A stretch of DNA of 5,189 nucleotides from JBNRMR01 sp050309705 (GCA_050309705.1 JBNRMR010000192.1:1-5189); one strand, 5' to 3'. Positions 1 to 5,189 are shown, counted from the stretch's first letter. Made by a program: numbers and translations. Notes: a model not told the origin generated them from the sequence alone.

Positions 1-1
1 C

Positions 2-1111
2 CTTGCAGGCGTGCGGGTCATCCACCTTTTCCCCGGCGCAAGGCGCATGCTGGAGCTCTATGAGGACGCCAACGAGGGCGTAGCCGGCAGCACCGTCAAG
101 CGCTATGGCCGGCAGGGGGCAGTCTCGGGCGTGGGCAGCATGTTCGCTTTCGCATCCGGAATAGGCGTGCTGCTGGTGGGAATATTCATGGTGCGGGCCG
201 GACTGGTGGACCTTGGCACAGTCATGGCGGTTTCAAACATGCAGGGCATGGTCGGCTGGTTTCTAGGGGCTGTGGGCCGTATATGGGGAGATGTGAAGGA
301 ATGCTTCGTCCTTGCCGACAGGGTGTTTGAGGTGCTGGACGAACCCCTTGAGGAAAAATACGACACCCCCTGCGCCGCTGATTTCACCGGCCTCAGGCTT
401 GAAAACGCTGAGTTTTCATATGACGGCATCGAAAAAGTGCTCTCGGGCATATCCATTGATGTGAAAAAGGGCGAGACTATCGCACTTGTGGGCGCAAGCG
501 GAGGAGGCAAGAGCACCGTCACAAAGATATTCCTGGGCTTTTACGGCCTTACAGGCGGCGGCGCGGGGGTCTTGGGAAAAGCTATCGGCAGCCACGAACT
601 GCCGGAGCTCCGGGAGAGAATCGCCTATGTGCCCCAGGACGCCTACCTTTTCGCCTGCAGCGTTAAGGAAAACAGACGCTATGGAAGGCCCGACGCCACC
701 GACGATGAAATAATCGCCGCGGCCGAGCGCGCCTATGCCCACGATTTCATAATGAGCCTTAAGGACGGTTACGACAGCCTAGTGGGTGAGAGGGGAGAGA
801 GCCTTTCAGGCGGTCAGCGGCAGAGGGTGGCCATCGCCCGCGCCTTCGTGAAAAACGCCCCCGTGCTGCTGCTGGACGAGGCCACAAGCGCCCTGGACTC
901 CGAGTCCGAGCACTGGGTGCAAAAGGGCCTTGAAGCGCTGATGCAGGGCCGGACAACCCTCGTGGTAGCCCACAGGCTCTCCACAATACGCAACGCGGAC
1001 CGGATATATGTGATAGAAAACGGCGCCGTCTGCGAGGAGGGCGGCCACGAAAGCCTAATGGAAAGCAGCGGCGTTTACAGCCGGCTTGTAAATATGAGCG
1101 GACGAATGTAG
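2..1111 (+). CDS. ABC exporter half-transporter, membrane domain plus ATPase domain (5' end missing)
   Basis: This is the C-terminal part of an ABC exporter subunit that would sit in the cytoplasmic membrane and move an unknown substrate using ATP. The reading frame is open to the left edge, so the true start lies outside the window. Counting from the internal GTG at position 11, residues about 38-62 and 68-92 are hydrophobic and fit the last two membrane helices of the exporter domain. The ATPase domain follows and has every expected motif: A-loop Tyr137, Walker A GASGGGKST (161-169), Q-loop Gln209 in VPQD, signature LSGGQ (265-269), Walker B VLLLDE with Asp289 and catalytic Glu290, D-loop SALD (293-296), and switch His321. 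The NBD therefore looks catalytically competent rather than degenerate. It could work as a homodimer or as one half of a heterodimer whose partner gene lies to the left. The methyltransferase gene starts 22 bases after the stop, so the two are probably cotranscribed. Family assignment is firm; the substrate is not deducible. Confidence 0.95.
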   Translation, partial: LAGVRVIHLFPGARRMLELYEDANEGVAGSTVKRYGRQGAVSGVGSMFAFASGIGVLLVGIFMVRAGLVDLGTVMAVSNMQGMVGWFLGAVGRIWGDVKECFVLADRVFEVLDEPLEEKYDTPCAADFTGLRLENAEFSYDGIEKVLSGISIDVKKGETIALVGASGGGKSTVTKIFLGFYGLTGGGAGVLGKAIGSHELPELRERIAYVPQDAYLFACSVKENRRYGRPDATDDEIIAAAERAYAHDFIMSLKDGYDSLVGERGESLSGGQRQRVAIARAFVKNAPVLLLDEATSALDSESEHWVQKGLEALMQGRTTLVVAHRLSTIRNADRIYVIENGAVCEEGGHESLMESSGVYSRLVNMSGRM

Positions 1112-1123
1112 ATTTTTTATATT

Positions 1124-1128
1124 GGAGG
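1124..1128 (+). promoter_or_regulatory. ribosome binding site that decides the methyltransferase start
   Basis: GGAGG lies between the ABC gene's stop and two adjacent ATG codons at 1131 and 1134. The spacing to 1134 is 5 bases and to 1131 only 2, so 1134 is preferred. An in-frame TTG at 1122 overlaps the GGAGG itself and cannot be the start. Confidence 0.75.
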
Positions 1129-1133
1129 AAATG

Positions 1134-1922
1134 ATGGCGTTTGTGGAAAAATATGAGATATACCGGGAGAAATACAGGAAAGAGTGGGAGCGGGAGCAGA
1201 GCGTTGCCCAAATTAATGGCTGGGATTTTTCCCACATAAAAGGCAGGCATGAAAGCGAAGAGGACAGCCTCCCATGGGACTATCAGGCCCTGATTAAGCG
1301 GCATCTTCTATCGCGACACAAGCTTCTGGACATGGACACCGGCGGGGGAGAGTTCCTGCTTTCGCTGGGTCATCCCCCAAAAAACACTGCCGCAACTGAG
1401 GGCTATCCGCCGAATGTTAGCCTTTGCCGGGGAAAACTTTTGCCATTGGGCATTGACTTCAAAGAGTGGGCGTATCCCGCAGCATTGCCCTTTGAAAGCG
1501 AATCATTTGATGTCGTCATCAACCGCCACGGCGCCTTCGATATCGGCGAAATAAAGCGCGTTTTAAGGCCCGCAGGTTGTTTTGTAACCCAGCAAGTGGG
1601 CGAGGAAAATGACATCGACCTAATAAAGCTGCTGATCCCAGGCGGAAAAACAGCATTCCCCGGCTGGAACCTGAAGAACAATGTGCGCGCCTTTGAGGAA
1701 AATGGTTTCGAGATATCCTTCGCTAAGGAGGCCTTCCCGATCATTCGTTTCTTCGATGTGGGCGCTTTGGTGTGGTTCGCCAGAATAATCGAGTGGGAGT
1801 TTCCGGGCTTTTCGGTGGAAAGCAGCTTTGATCAGCTGTGCAGAGCCCAGGCAATACTGGAGGAGCGGGGAGAGATCGTCTCAAAGGCCCACCGCTTCGC
1901 CCTTATCGCCCAGAAGGAATGA
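1134..1922 (+). CDS. class I SAM-dependent methyltransferase, substrate unknown
   Basis: The predicted protein is a 262-residue soluble methyltransferase that would transfer a methyl group from S-adenosylmethionine to an unidentified acceptor. With the start at 1134, residues 1-60 form a charged helical N-terminus (several Glu, Lys and Arg, no signal peptide). The Rossmann core then begins with motif I, LLDMDTGGGEF (64-74), the glycine loop that holds SAM. Glu89, in ATEGY, sits where the acidic residue that binds the SAM ribose is expected. The stretch LPFESESFDVVINRHGAFD (118-136) is the usual motif II/III region (strand beta-4), and EIKRVLRPAGCFVTQQVG (139-156) is the typical helix and strand that follow. 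Residues 157-262 end the fold with no added domain. It is apparently in one transcript with the ABC exporter gene, which may mean the two share a substrate, but that is inference from position only. It converges on iclR. The fold is confident; the acceptor molecule is not. Confidence 0.88.
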   Translation: MAFVEKYEIYREKYRKEWEREQSVAQINGWDFSHIKGRHESEEDSLPWDYQALIKRHLLSRHKLLDMDTGGGEFLLSLGHPPKNTAATEGYPPNVSLCRGKLLPLGIDFKEWAYPAALPFESESFDVVINRHGAFDIGEIKRVLRPAGCFVTQQVGEENDIDLIKLLIPGGKTAFPGWNLKNNVRAFEENGFEISFAKEAFPIIRFFDVGALVWFARIIEWEFPGFSVESSFDQLCRAQAILEERGEIVSKAHRFALIAQKE

Positions 1923-1934
1923 CCGCTTGAGCGG
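1923..1934. terminator. short palindrome between convergent stop codons, possible weak bidirectional terminator
   Basis: The 12 bases CCGCTTGAGCGG read the same on both strands except for the central TTGA, giving a 4 bp GC stem with a 4-base loop. They fill the entire gap between the TGA of the methyltransferase gene and the TAG of the convergent regulator gene. No T-run follows on either strand, so this is not a canonical intrinsic terminator and its function is uncertain. Confidence 0.3.
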
Positions 1935-2708
1935 CTATATGCTGGAGTAAATGGAGGAGATGTCCTTTGCGGCCTCCTGCAACAGGGGAAGCTTTTTTGC
2001 AATAAACTCATCGTTTAAACGTGCCGCAGGGCCGGTGACGCTGATGCCCGCAGAAATCTTCCCGTTCTTTCCGTATATTGGAAAGGCAACACAGCGCGCG
2101 CCGATCTCGCACTCCTCATTGTCAAAGGCGTGGCCCAGACGGCGCACAGAGGCAAGCTCATCAAGAAGCTGCTTTTTGCTGACAATGGTGTTTTCGGTAA
2201 AGCGCGTAAGGCCCTTTTGGGAGATGTATCTGTCCAATTTTTCATCGCTGTAATCCAGTAAAAAGAGCTTGCCCATACCGGTGCAGTGAAGGGGGGCGAT
2301 GCTGCCAATTCGCTGCATGCTTCTGATCATCTGGTCGGGCCCCTCAACCACGTCGATGTACACAACGCGCATATCGTTTTCAAGGGCCAGACAAGCGGAT
2401 TCCTCAAACTGCGCTGAAATTTTCTCCAGATATGGCCGAGCGATATCCCTTATATCCACGTTGGAGCTAATTTTATTGGCTATGTGGCATATTTTGAAAG
2501 TGAGATAATAGCGCGATGTCTCTGGCTCCTGGGCTGCGTATCCGCTTTCGATGAGGGCGGAAAGAAAACGCAGAGTTGTGCTTGGGTTGGCGCTTAGACC
2601 CTTCGCGATGTCCATCAGTCTCATGGGCTTATTGTTTTCTGCAAGCAGCTCTATTAAATTAAGCACCTTTATTGTCGAAAGATTCTTATACCCTTGGTTT
2701 TCAGACAT
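1935..2708 (-). CDS. IclR-family transcriptional regulator
   Basis: This is a 257-residue DNA-binding regulator, close to the usual IclR length of about 250. Residues about 10-72 form the winged helix-turn-helix, with the helix-turn-helix itself in MDIAKGLSANPSTTLRFLSALIESGYA (32-58). Residues about 86-250 form the IclR effector-binding domain. Its recognisable conserved pieces are PLHCTGMGKLFL (139-150), DNEECEIGARCVAFPI (196-211) and SVTGPAARL (223-231). Family members usually bind a small carboxylate or sugar-derived metabolite and repress or activate catabolic or transport genes. No catabolic gene lies beside this one, so neither its ligand nor its target can be named. The start at 2708 has AAAGGA about 10 bases upstream. 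The gene diverges from darA and may regulate itself through the palindromes in the intergenic region. A sampled 60-base stretch (2161-2220) has 28 G/C, against 36 in 241-300 of the ABC gene: a modest difference and not proof of transfer. Confidence 0.95.
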   Translation of the reverse strand: MSENQGYKNLSTIKVLNLIELLAENNKPMRLMDIAKGLSANPSTTLRFLSALIESGYAAQEPETSRYYLTFKICHIANKISSNVDIRDIARPYLEKISAQFEESACLALENDMRVVYIDVVEGPDQMIRSMQRIGSIAPLHCTGMGKLFLLDYSDEKLDRYISQKGLTRFTENTIVSKKQLLDELASVRRLGHAFDNEECEIGARCVAFPIYGKNGKISAGISVTGPAARLNDEFIAKKLPLLQEAAKDISSIYSSI

Positions 2709-2735
2709 TTTTCTATCGTCCTTTTATATGTTGAT

Positions 2736-2749
2736 TGTTAATATTATCA
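2736..2749. promoter_or_regulatory. imperfect palindrome over the iclR -10 region, possible operator
   Basis: TGTTAATATTATCA is a 14-base imperfect inverted repeat: a perfect TAATATTA core and outer TG/CA, with one mismatched pair between them. It covers the candidate -10 of the divergent regulator gene, where an autorepressor would be expected to bind. Low sequence complexity weakens the case. Confidence 0.25.
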
Positions 2750-2769
2750 TATTTTATGAAAAAGAGCAA
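2741..2769 (-). promoter_or_regulatory. candidate promoter of the iclR-family gene
   Basis: Read on the - strand, TTGCTC (2769-2764) and TAATAT (2746-2741) are 17 bases apart, giving a weak sigma-A-like promoter with a leader of about 25 bases before the ATG. GATAAT (2748-2743) is an alternative -10 with a worse 15-base spacing. The region is very AT-rich, so matches of this quality can arise by chance. Confidence 0.4.
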
Positions 2770-2915
2770 GGAAATTGTCCGGCCAGGCACCCCGGTGGAT
2801 CTTTGATCAGCCATCAAGCGGGGAACATAATGTTCTAGAAGCGCAAGGGCAAAAAGGCCCCACAAGCAAGGGGAAAAAGAAGTGTCAATTAAGGAGCGGA
2901 GCGCTAAATAATTAT
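2770..2915. other. intergenic core between the divergent promoters, no gene seen
   Basis: This central part of the 280-base gap between the regulator and darA shows no reading frame with a ribosome binding site. It holds the GAACAT palindrome described separately, plus several short 4-5 bp potential hairpins: GGGC/GCCC at 2847-2860, CCCC/GGGG at 2858-2873 and AGCG/CGCT at 2895-2905. None is strong enough to call as a terminator or riboswitch. Confidence 0.6.
2823..2835. promoter_or_regulatory. perfect 13-base palindrome GAACAT-A-ATGTTC, candidate operator
   Basis: The two 6-base arms are exactly complementary around a single central A. The site lies about 115 bases upstream of the regulator's start codon and about 80 bases upstream of the darA -35. 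IclR-family operators are commonly palindromes of about this size, such as the GGAAAT/ATTTCC type bound by E. coli IclR, so binding by the neighbouring regulator is a reasonable guess. The LexA box of Firmicutes is GAAC-N4-GTTC; here the spacing is 5, so LexA is less likely. Confidence 0.4.
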
Positions 2916-2944
2916 TTGCATTACAGGGAAGATTAGTATATAAT
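2916..2944 (+). promoter_or_regulatory. sigma-A-type promoter of the darA-holB-ricT operon
   Basis: A perfect TATAAT -10 (2939-2944) stands 17 bases after TTGCAT (2916-2921), a partial -35 that keeps the TTG. Transcription would begin near 2951, leaving a leader of roughly 38 bases before the darA ATG. It lies in the right place and orientation and is the best promoter in the window. Confidence 0.65.
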
Positions 2945-2973
2945 TGACCTAGGGTATATATGAAAAAAGAGTA

Positions 2974-2981
2974 AAAGGAGG
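2974..2981 (+). promoter_or_regulatory. strong ribosome binding site of darA
   Basis: AAAGGAGG, an almost full anti-Shine-Dalgarno match, ends 7 bases before the ATG at 2989. This fixes the start codon and predicts high translation of darA compared with holB, whose site is only AAAGG. Confidence 0.8.
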
Positions 2982-2988
2982 GTCCTAA

Positions 2989-3318
2989 ATGAAGCTAATA
3001 ATCGCCATCGTTCAGGATGAAGACGCCTCCCGCTTGATATCAAACTTGATGAACGAAGGCTATGGTGTCACAAAACTGGCAACCACAGGCGGGTTCCTTC
3101 GCGCGGGCAACACCACGCTTTTGCTCGGCGTTGATGATAATAAGTTTGACGGGGCAATGGGTGTCATCGAAAAGGTCTGCAGGAGCAGAAAACAGATTGC
3201 CACTTCGCCGTCGCCCGTTTCGGGAACCACCGGCGTTTATGTGCCTTACCCGATAGAGGTCGTGGTGGGCGGGGCGACCGTATTCGTCATGCAGGTCGAA
3301 CAGTTTCACAAGTTTTAG
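2989..3318 (+). CDS. darA: cyclic-di-AMP receptor, PII-like (DarA/PstA/YaaQ family)
   Basis: This is a small cytoplasmic PII-like protein that forms trimers and binds the second messenger cyclic di-AMP between subunits. Its downstream partner is not known for the family. At 109 residues it has the same length as the Bacillus and Staphylococcus proteins. The family's hallmark stretch TKLATTGGFLRAGNTT (28-43) is present, including Thr28, Gly35, Phe36, Leu37 and Asn41, which line the ligand pocket in solved homologues. So is the C-terminal block VPYPIEVVVGGATVFVMQVEQFHKF, from Val85 to the end. Residue 26 is Gly where I recall Arg in the Bacillus and Staphylococcus proteins, which may change how the ligand is held. 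The gene opens the operon behind its own promoter, and holB starts 26 bases after its stop. In Bacillus it is also close to holB, with yaaR between them; no yaaR is seen here. Identification is very secure. Confidence 0.96.
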   Translation: MKLIIAIVQDEDASRLISNLMNEGYGVTKLATTGGFLRAGNTTLLLGVDDNKFDGAMGVIEKVCRSRKQIATSPSPVSGTTGVYVPYPIEVVVGGATVFVMQVEQFHKF

Positions 3319-3344
3319 CGCGCCCTCATATAAAAGGTCCACCA

Positions 3345-4334
3345 ATGAAATTTTCTGATTTTTACGGGCAATCCTCTCTGGCGAAAGACCTTCAGCTTTC
3401 ATTTGGCCAGGGAAGGGTTGCCCATGGCTTTTTGTTCACCGGCCCGGAGGGATCCGGCAAAAAAACCCTTGCAGGCATCTGCGCCCGGGCGCTTTTGTGC
3501 TCCTCTAAGGGTGCCGAAAAGCCCTGCGGCAGTTGCGGCCCTTGCAAGCGCGCCATGTCCGGCTCTCACCCGGACTATATCGAGGTTCAAACTCAGACCG
3601 TTCAGATCGGCATAGAGGCTGTGCGCAGTCTGATACTAACCCTCTGTGAAAAATCTTTTGAGGGCGGGGGCAGGGCGGTATTGATCACCAAACCCATGAC
3701 CTTTGATGCCCAAAACGCTCTGCTCAAAACCCTGGAGGAACCACCGAGAGGCACAGTTTTCTTCATCACGGCAGAGAACACATCCACGCTTTTGCCCACG
3801 GTGATATCAAGGGTGCAGGTGGTGGCCCTCTCCCCGCTGGACGAAAAGACCTGCACTCAGGCTCTGCTGAGCAGGGGTGTTGACCCGCAGAAAGCGCCGC
3901 TTTTGGCTCGTCTTTCCGGGGGCATAGTGGGAAAGGCTCTTAAAATGCAGGAAGACACCGATTATTGGCGCACGAGGGAGCTGGCATACGAGTTCGTGGG
4001 CCTTTCAAGGGGTTCAGATCTGCCGGGCATATCCGCCAAACTAGTCAAGGCAAAAATTGACGGCAGGGAATTTGTCTCCTGCGTTGAATCTATACTTTCA
4101 GATGTAATTCGCTTCCATAGCGGCGCGGAGCGCATCGAAATAGACAAACTGAGTGAAACTGAAAGCATCGCGGCCAGAGTCGGCATCGAAAAGGCAGTTG
4201 CCCTTCTTGACTGCGCCGGTCAGGCCCTTCGAATGATAAACAGTTATATTCCGTTGCAGGCGGCGCTGCAGCCGCTTGCGTTCAAACTTTTGGAGGTAAC
4301 AAACAATGGCAAAAGTGACAGGCGTCCGCTTTAG
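3345..4334 (+). CDS. holB: DNA polymerase III delta-prime subunit (clamp loader)
   Basis: This is the delta-prime subunit of the clamp-loader complex, which opens the sliding clamp and places it on primed DNA at the replication fork. Length is 329 residues, normal for the family. Residues about 5-165 form the AAA+ module. It contains a P-loop GPEGSGKKT (33-41), four zinc-binding cysteines Cys52, Cys61, Cys64 and Cys67 followed by HPD (75-77), the very typical NALLKTLEEPP (124-134), and the sensor-1 region PTVISRVQ (151-158). Two positions deviate from what is usual: the Walker B region reads AVLITKPMTF (111-120) with no acidic pair, and the SRC motif reads SRV. Residues about 165-329 are the helical lid and collar domains. 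The start has AAAGG 7 bases upstream, a modest site. The 3' end overlaps ricT by 29 bases in another frame, and the ricT ribosome binding site lies inside this gene. The dnaX-type paralogue is excluded by length, the lack of a gamma/tau tail, and context. Confidence 0.95.
   Translation: MKFSDFYGQSSLAKDLQLSFGQGRVAHGFLFTGPEGSGKKTLAGICARALLCSSKGAEKPCGSCGPCKRAMSGSHPDYIEVQTQTVQIGIEAVRSLILTLCEKSFEGGGRAVLITKPMTFDAQNALLKTLEEPPRGTVFFITAENTSTLLPTVISRVQVVALSPLDEKTCTQALLSRGVDPQKAPLLARLSGGIVGKALKMQEDTDYWRTRELAYEFVGLSRGSDLPGISAKLVKAKIDGREFVSCVESILSDVIRFHSGAERIEIDKLSETESIAARVGIEKAVALLDCAGQALRMINSYIPLQAALQPLAFKLLEVTNNGKSDRRPL
4292..4296 (+). promoter_or_regulatory. ribosome binding site of ricT inside holB
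   Basis: GGAGG ends 9 bases before the ATG at 4306 and lies within the last codons of holB. It supports the overlapping start and suggests that ricT translation is coupled to holB. Confidence 0.7.
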
Positions 4335-5097
4335 CAGCGGGGGCAAGATATATTTTTTCGATCCCGGCGACATCGAGTGCGCAGAGGGCGAAAAAGTGAT
4401 AGTCGAAACCGTTCGGGGAGATGAGATGGGATTTGTGGCCACCGCGCCCCGGGAAATCAGCGAGGACTCAATTGTCGCGCCCCTGAAAAGGGTCGTTCGC
4501 GCGGCGACAGGTGCGGACATCGCCCAGTACGATGAAAACAAGCAGTTTGAAAAGGACGCCATGGAAAAGTGCGCCACCAAGATTGAGGAGCACAGTCTTG
4601 ACATGAAGCTGGTGGACTGCGAATACGCCTTTGACAGATCCAAGCTGATATTCTATTTCACCTCCGGCGGCCGGGTGGACTTTCGTGAACTGGTTAAAGT
4701 CCTCGCCCAGATCTTCAAAACCCGCATTGAGCTTCGGCAGATTGGCGTTAGGGACGAGGCAAAGATGTTGGGCGGCATCGGTTCCTGTGGAAATGAAATC
4801 TGCTGCTGCCGCTTCCTCAGCGATTTCCAGCCCGTGACCATCCGCATGGCCAGGGACCAAGGGCTTTCCCTTAATCCCACAAAAATCTCCGGTCTTTGCG
4901 GCAGGCTCATGTGCTGTCTTAAATATGAGCAGGACAACTACGAATACATGAAGGCCAAAATGCCCAAGGCGGGCAGCATCGTCATCACCCCTGACGGCGA
5001 GGGACCCGTTGTGGACATGAACATATTCCGCGAAAAAGTGAAGGTGAACGTGGGCGAGGTCAAAGAATACCACCTGGAAGAGATCAGGCGCAAGTGA
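4306..5097 (+). CDS. ricT: PSP1-domain Fe-S protein RicT (YaaT)
   Basis: This is the RicT/YaaT protein. In Bacillus subtilis it joins RicA (YmcA) and RicF (YlbF) in a complex that carries [4Fe-4S] clusters, promotes RNase Y-dependent mRNA maturation, and is needed for sporulation, competence and biofilm formation. The length of 263 residues is close to the roughly 275 of the Bacillus protein. The PSP1 C-terminal domain spans about 60-147. After it come two cysteine groups: SCGNEICCC (160-168, with Cys161, 166, 167 and 168) and GLCGRLMCC (197-204, with Cys198, 203 and 204), joined by the conserved SLNPTKISG (188-196). These cysteines match the cluster ligands expected of the family. The C-terminal region (about 220-263) looks like a small beta-rich domain. 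It is the third gene of the operon, as in Bacillus, where it follows holB. Whether RicA and RicF exist in this organism cannot be seen here. The assignment is secure. Confidence 0.95.
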   Translation: MAKVTGVRFSSGGKIYFFDPGDIECAEGEKVIVETVRGDEMGFVATAPREISEDSIVAPLKRVVRAATGADIAQYDENKQFEKDAMEKCATKIEEHSLDMKLVDCEYAFDRSKLIFYFTSGGRVDFRELVKVLAQIFKTRIELRQIGVRDEAKMLGGIGSCGNEICCCRFLSDFQPVTIRMARDQGLSLNPTKISGLCGRLMCCLKYEQDNYEYMKAKMPKAGSIVITPDGEGPVVDMNIFREKVKVNVGEVKEYHLEEIRRK

Positions 5098-5145
5098 ATT
5101 TTCTTCCATGGCACCATATGAATAAGTGCAATCGCTGAAGGGTTT

Positions 5146-5164
5146 CCAAAGGGAATTCCTTTGG
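5146..5164 (+). terminator. hairpin downstream of ricT, possible terminator without a T-run
   Basis: CCAAAGG and CCTTTGG form a perfect 7 bp stem around the loop GAATT, about 50 bases after the ricT stop. No run of T follows on the + strand; the next bases are CAGGAGGGGG. It could be a weak terminator, a processing or stability element at the end of the operon message, or a leader structure for a following gene. Confidence 0.35.
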
Positions 5165-5177
5165 CAGGAGGGGGTGC

Positions 5178-5185
5178 GGGGGAGG
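5178..5185 (+). promoter_or_regulatory. purine-rich stretch at the window edge, possible ribosome binding site of a next gene
   Basis: GGGGGAGG ends 4 bases before the end of the window. It resembles a Shine-Dalgarno sequence for a + strand gene starting just beyond the edge, which would extend the operon. No start codon with good spacing is visible inside the window, so this stays tentative. Confidence 0.25.
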
Positions 5186-5189
5186 ACAG

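Noticed and set aside
759..1304. A 181-codon open frame on the - strand across the ABC gene and methyltransferase junction.
   Set aside because: Its product is low-complexity Arg/Pro-rich, lies opposite two clear genes, and has no supporting start signal.
2823..2835. The GAACAT palindrome as a LexA (SOS) box.
   Set aside because: The Firmicutes LexA site has four bases between GAAC and GTTC; here there are five, and the flanking C/G bases are absent.
2551..2838. A + strand open frame running from inside iclR into the intergenic region.
   Set aside because: Most of it is antisense to the helix-turn-helix coding region of iclR, and it has no credible ribosome binding site.
2847..2873. GGGC/GCCC and CCCC/GGGG short stems near A-runs as a terminator.
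   Set aside because: Stems are only 4 bp and mutually exclusive, and there is no gene end nearby for a terminator to serve.
2944..2949. TTGACC as a second -35 element for darA.
   Set aside because: There is no acceptable -10 at 16-18 bases downstream, and the upstream TTGCAT/TATAAT pair is better.
2976..2986. AGGA-GGG-TCCT could fold over the darA ribosome binding site, suggesting translational control.
   Set aside because: The stem is only 4 bp with a 3-base loop, too weak to matter without extra pairing, and no riboswitch-like leader surrounds it.
2..3477. The 9-base repeat CTTGCAGGC at 2-10 and 3469-3477.
   Set aside because: Both copies lie inside unrelated coding sequence and a single 9-base match is expected by chance over this length.
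4468..5109. A long open frame of 213 codons on the - strand opposite ricT.
   Set aside because: It is a shadow of ricT, which matches a well-known family over its full length; the antisense protein has no recognisable motif.

Overview
The window reads as a stretch of chromosome from a moderately GC-rich Firmicute, most likely of the Clostridia. The evidence is the darA-holB-ricT block, which is a typical Firmicutes housekeeping cluster, together with strong GGAGG-type ribosome binding sites and a sigma-A-like promoter. No insertion sequence, integrase, CRISPR array, tRNA or rRNA is visible. It looks like ordinary core chromosome with a small variable left half. I do not see a clearly new system here, only several small points worth checking.

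Left part (1-1922, + strand): the 3' end of an ABC exporter half-transporter gene (second half of the membrane domain plus a complete ATPase domain) is followed 22 bases later by a class I SAM-dependent methyltransferase gene. They probably share one transcript. Neither substrate can be read from the sequence.

Middle (1935-2988): an IclR-family regulator lies on the - strand. It converges on the methyltransferase across a 12-base gap that is itself a palindrome, and it diverges from darA across a 280-base intergenic region. That region carries a likely promoter for each direction, an imperfect palindrome over the iclR-side -10 region, and a perfect 13-base palindrome (6-base arms around one central base) that could be an operator.

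Right part (2989-5097, + strand): darA (PII-like cyclic-di-AMP receptor), holB (DNA polymerase III delta-prime, clamp loader) and ricT (PSP1-domain Fe-S protein) form a tight operon behind a well-formed promoter. In Bacillus the corresponding cluster is tmk-yaaQ(darA)-yaaR-holB-yaaT(ricT). Here tmk and yaaR are absent and iclR occupies the upstream side. The operon joins second-messenger sensing, replisome loading and an RNA-processing/developmental factor in one transcript. The last 92 bases hold a hairpin and a purine-rich stretch that may lead into a further gene beyond the edge.
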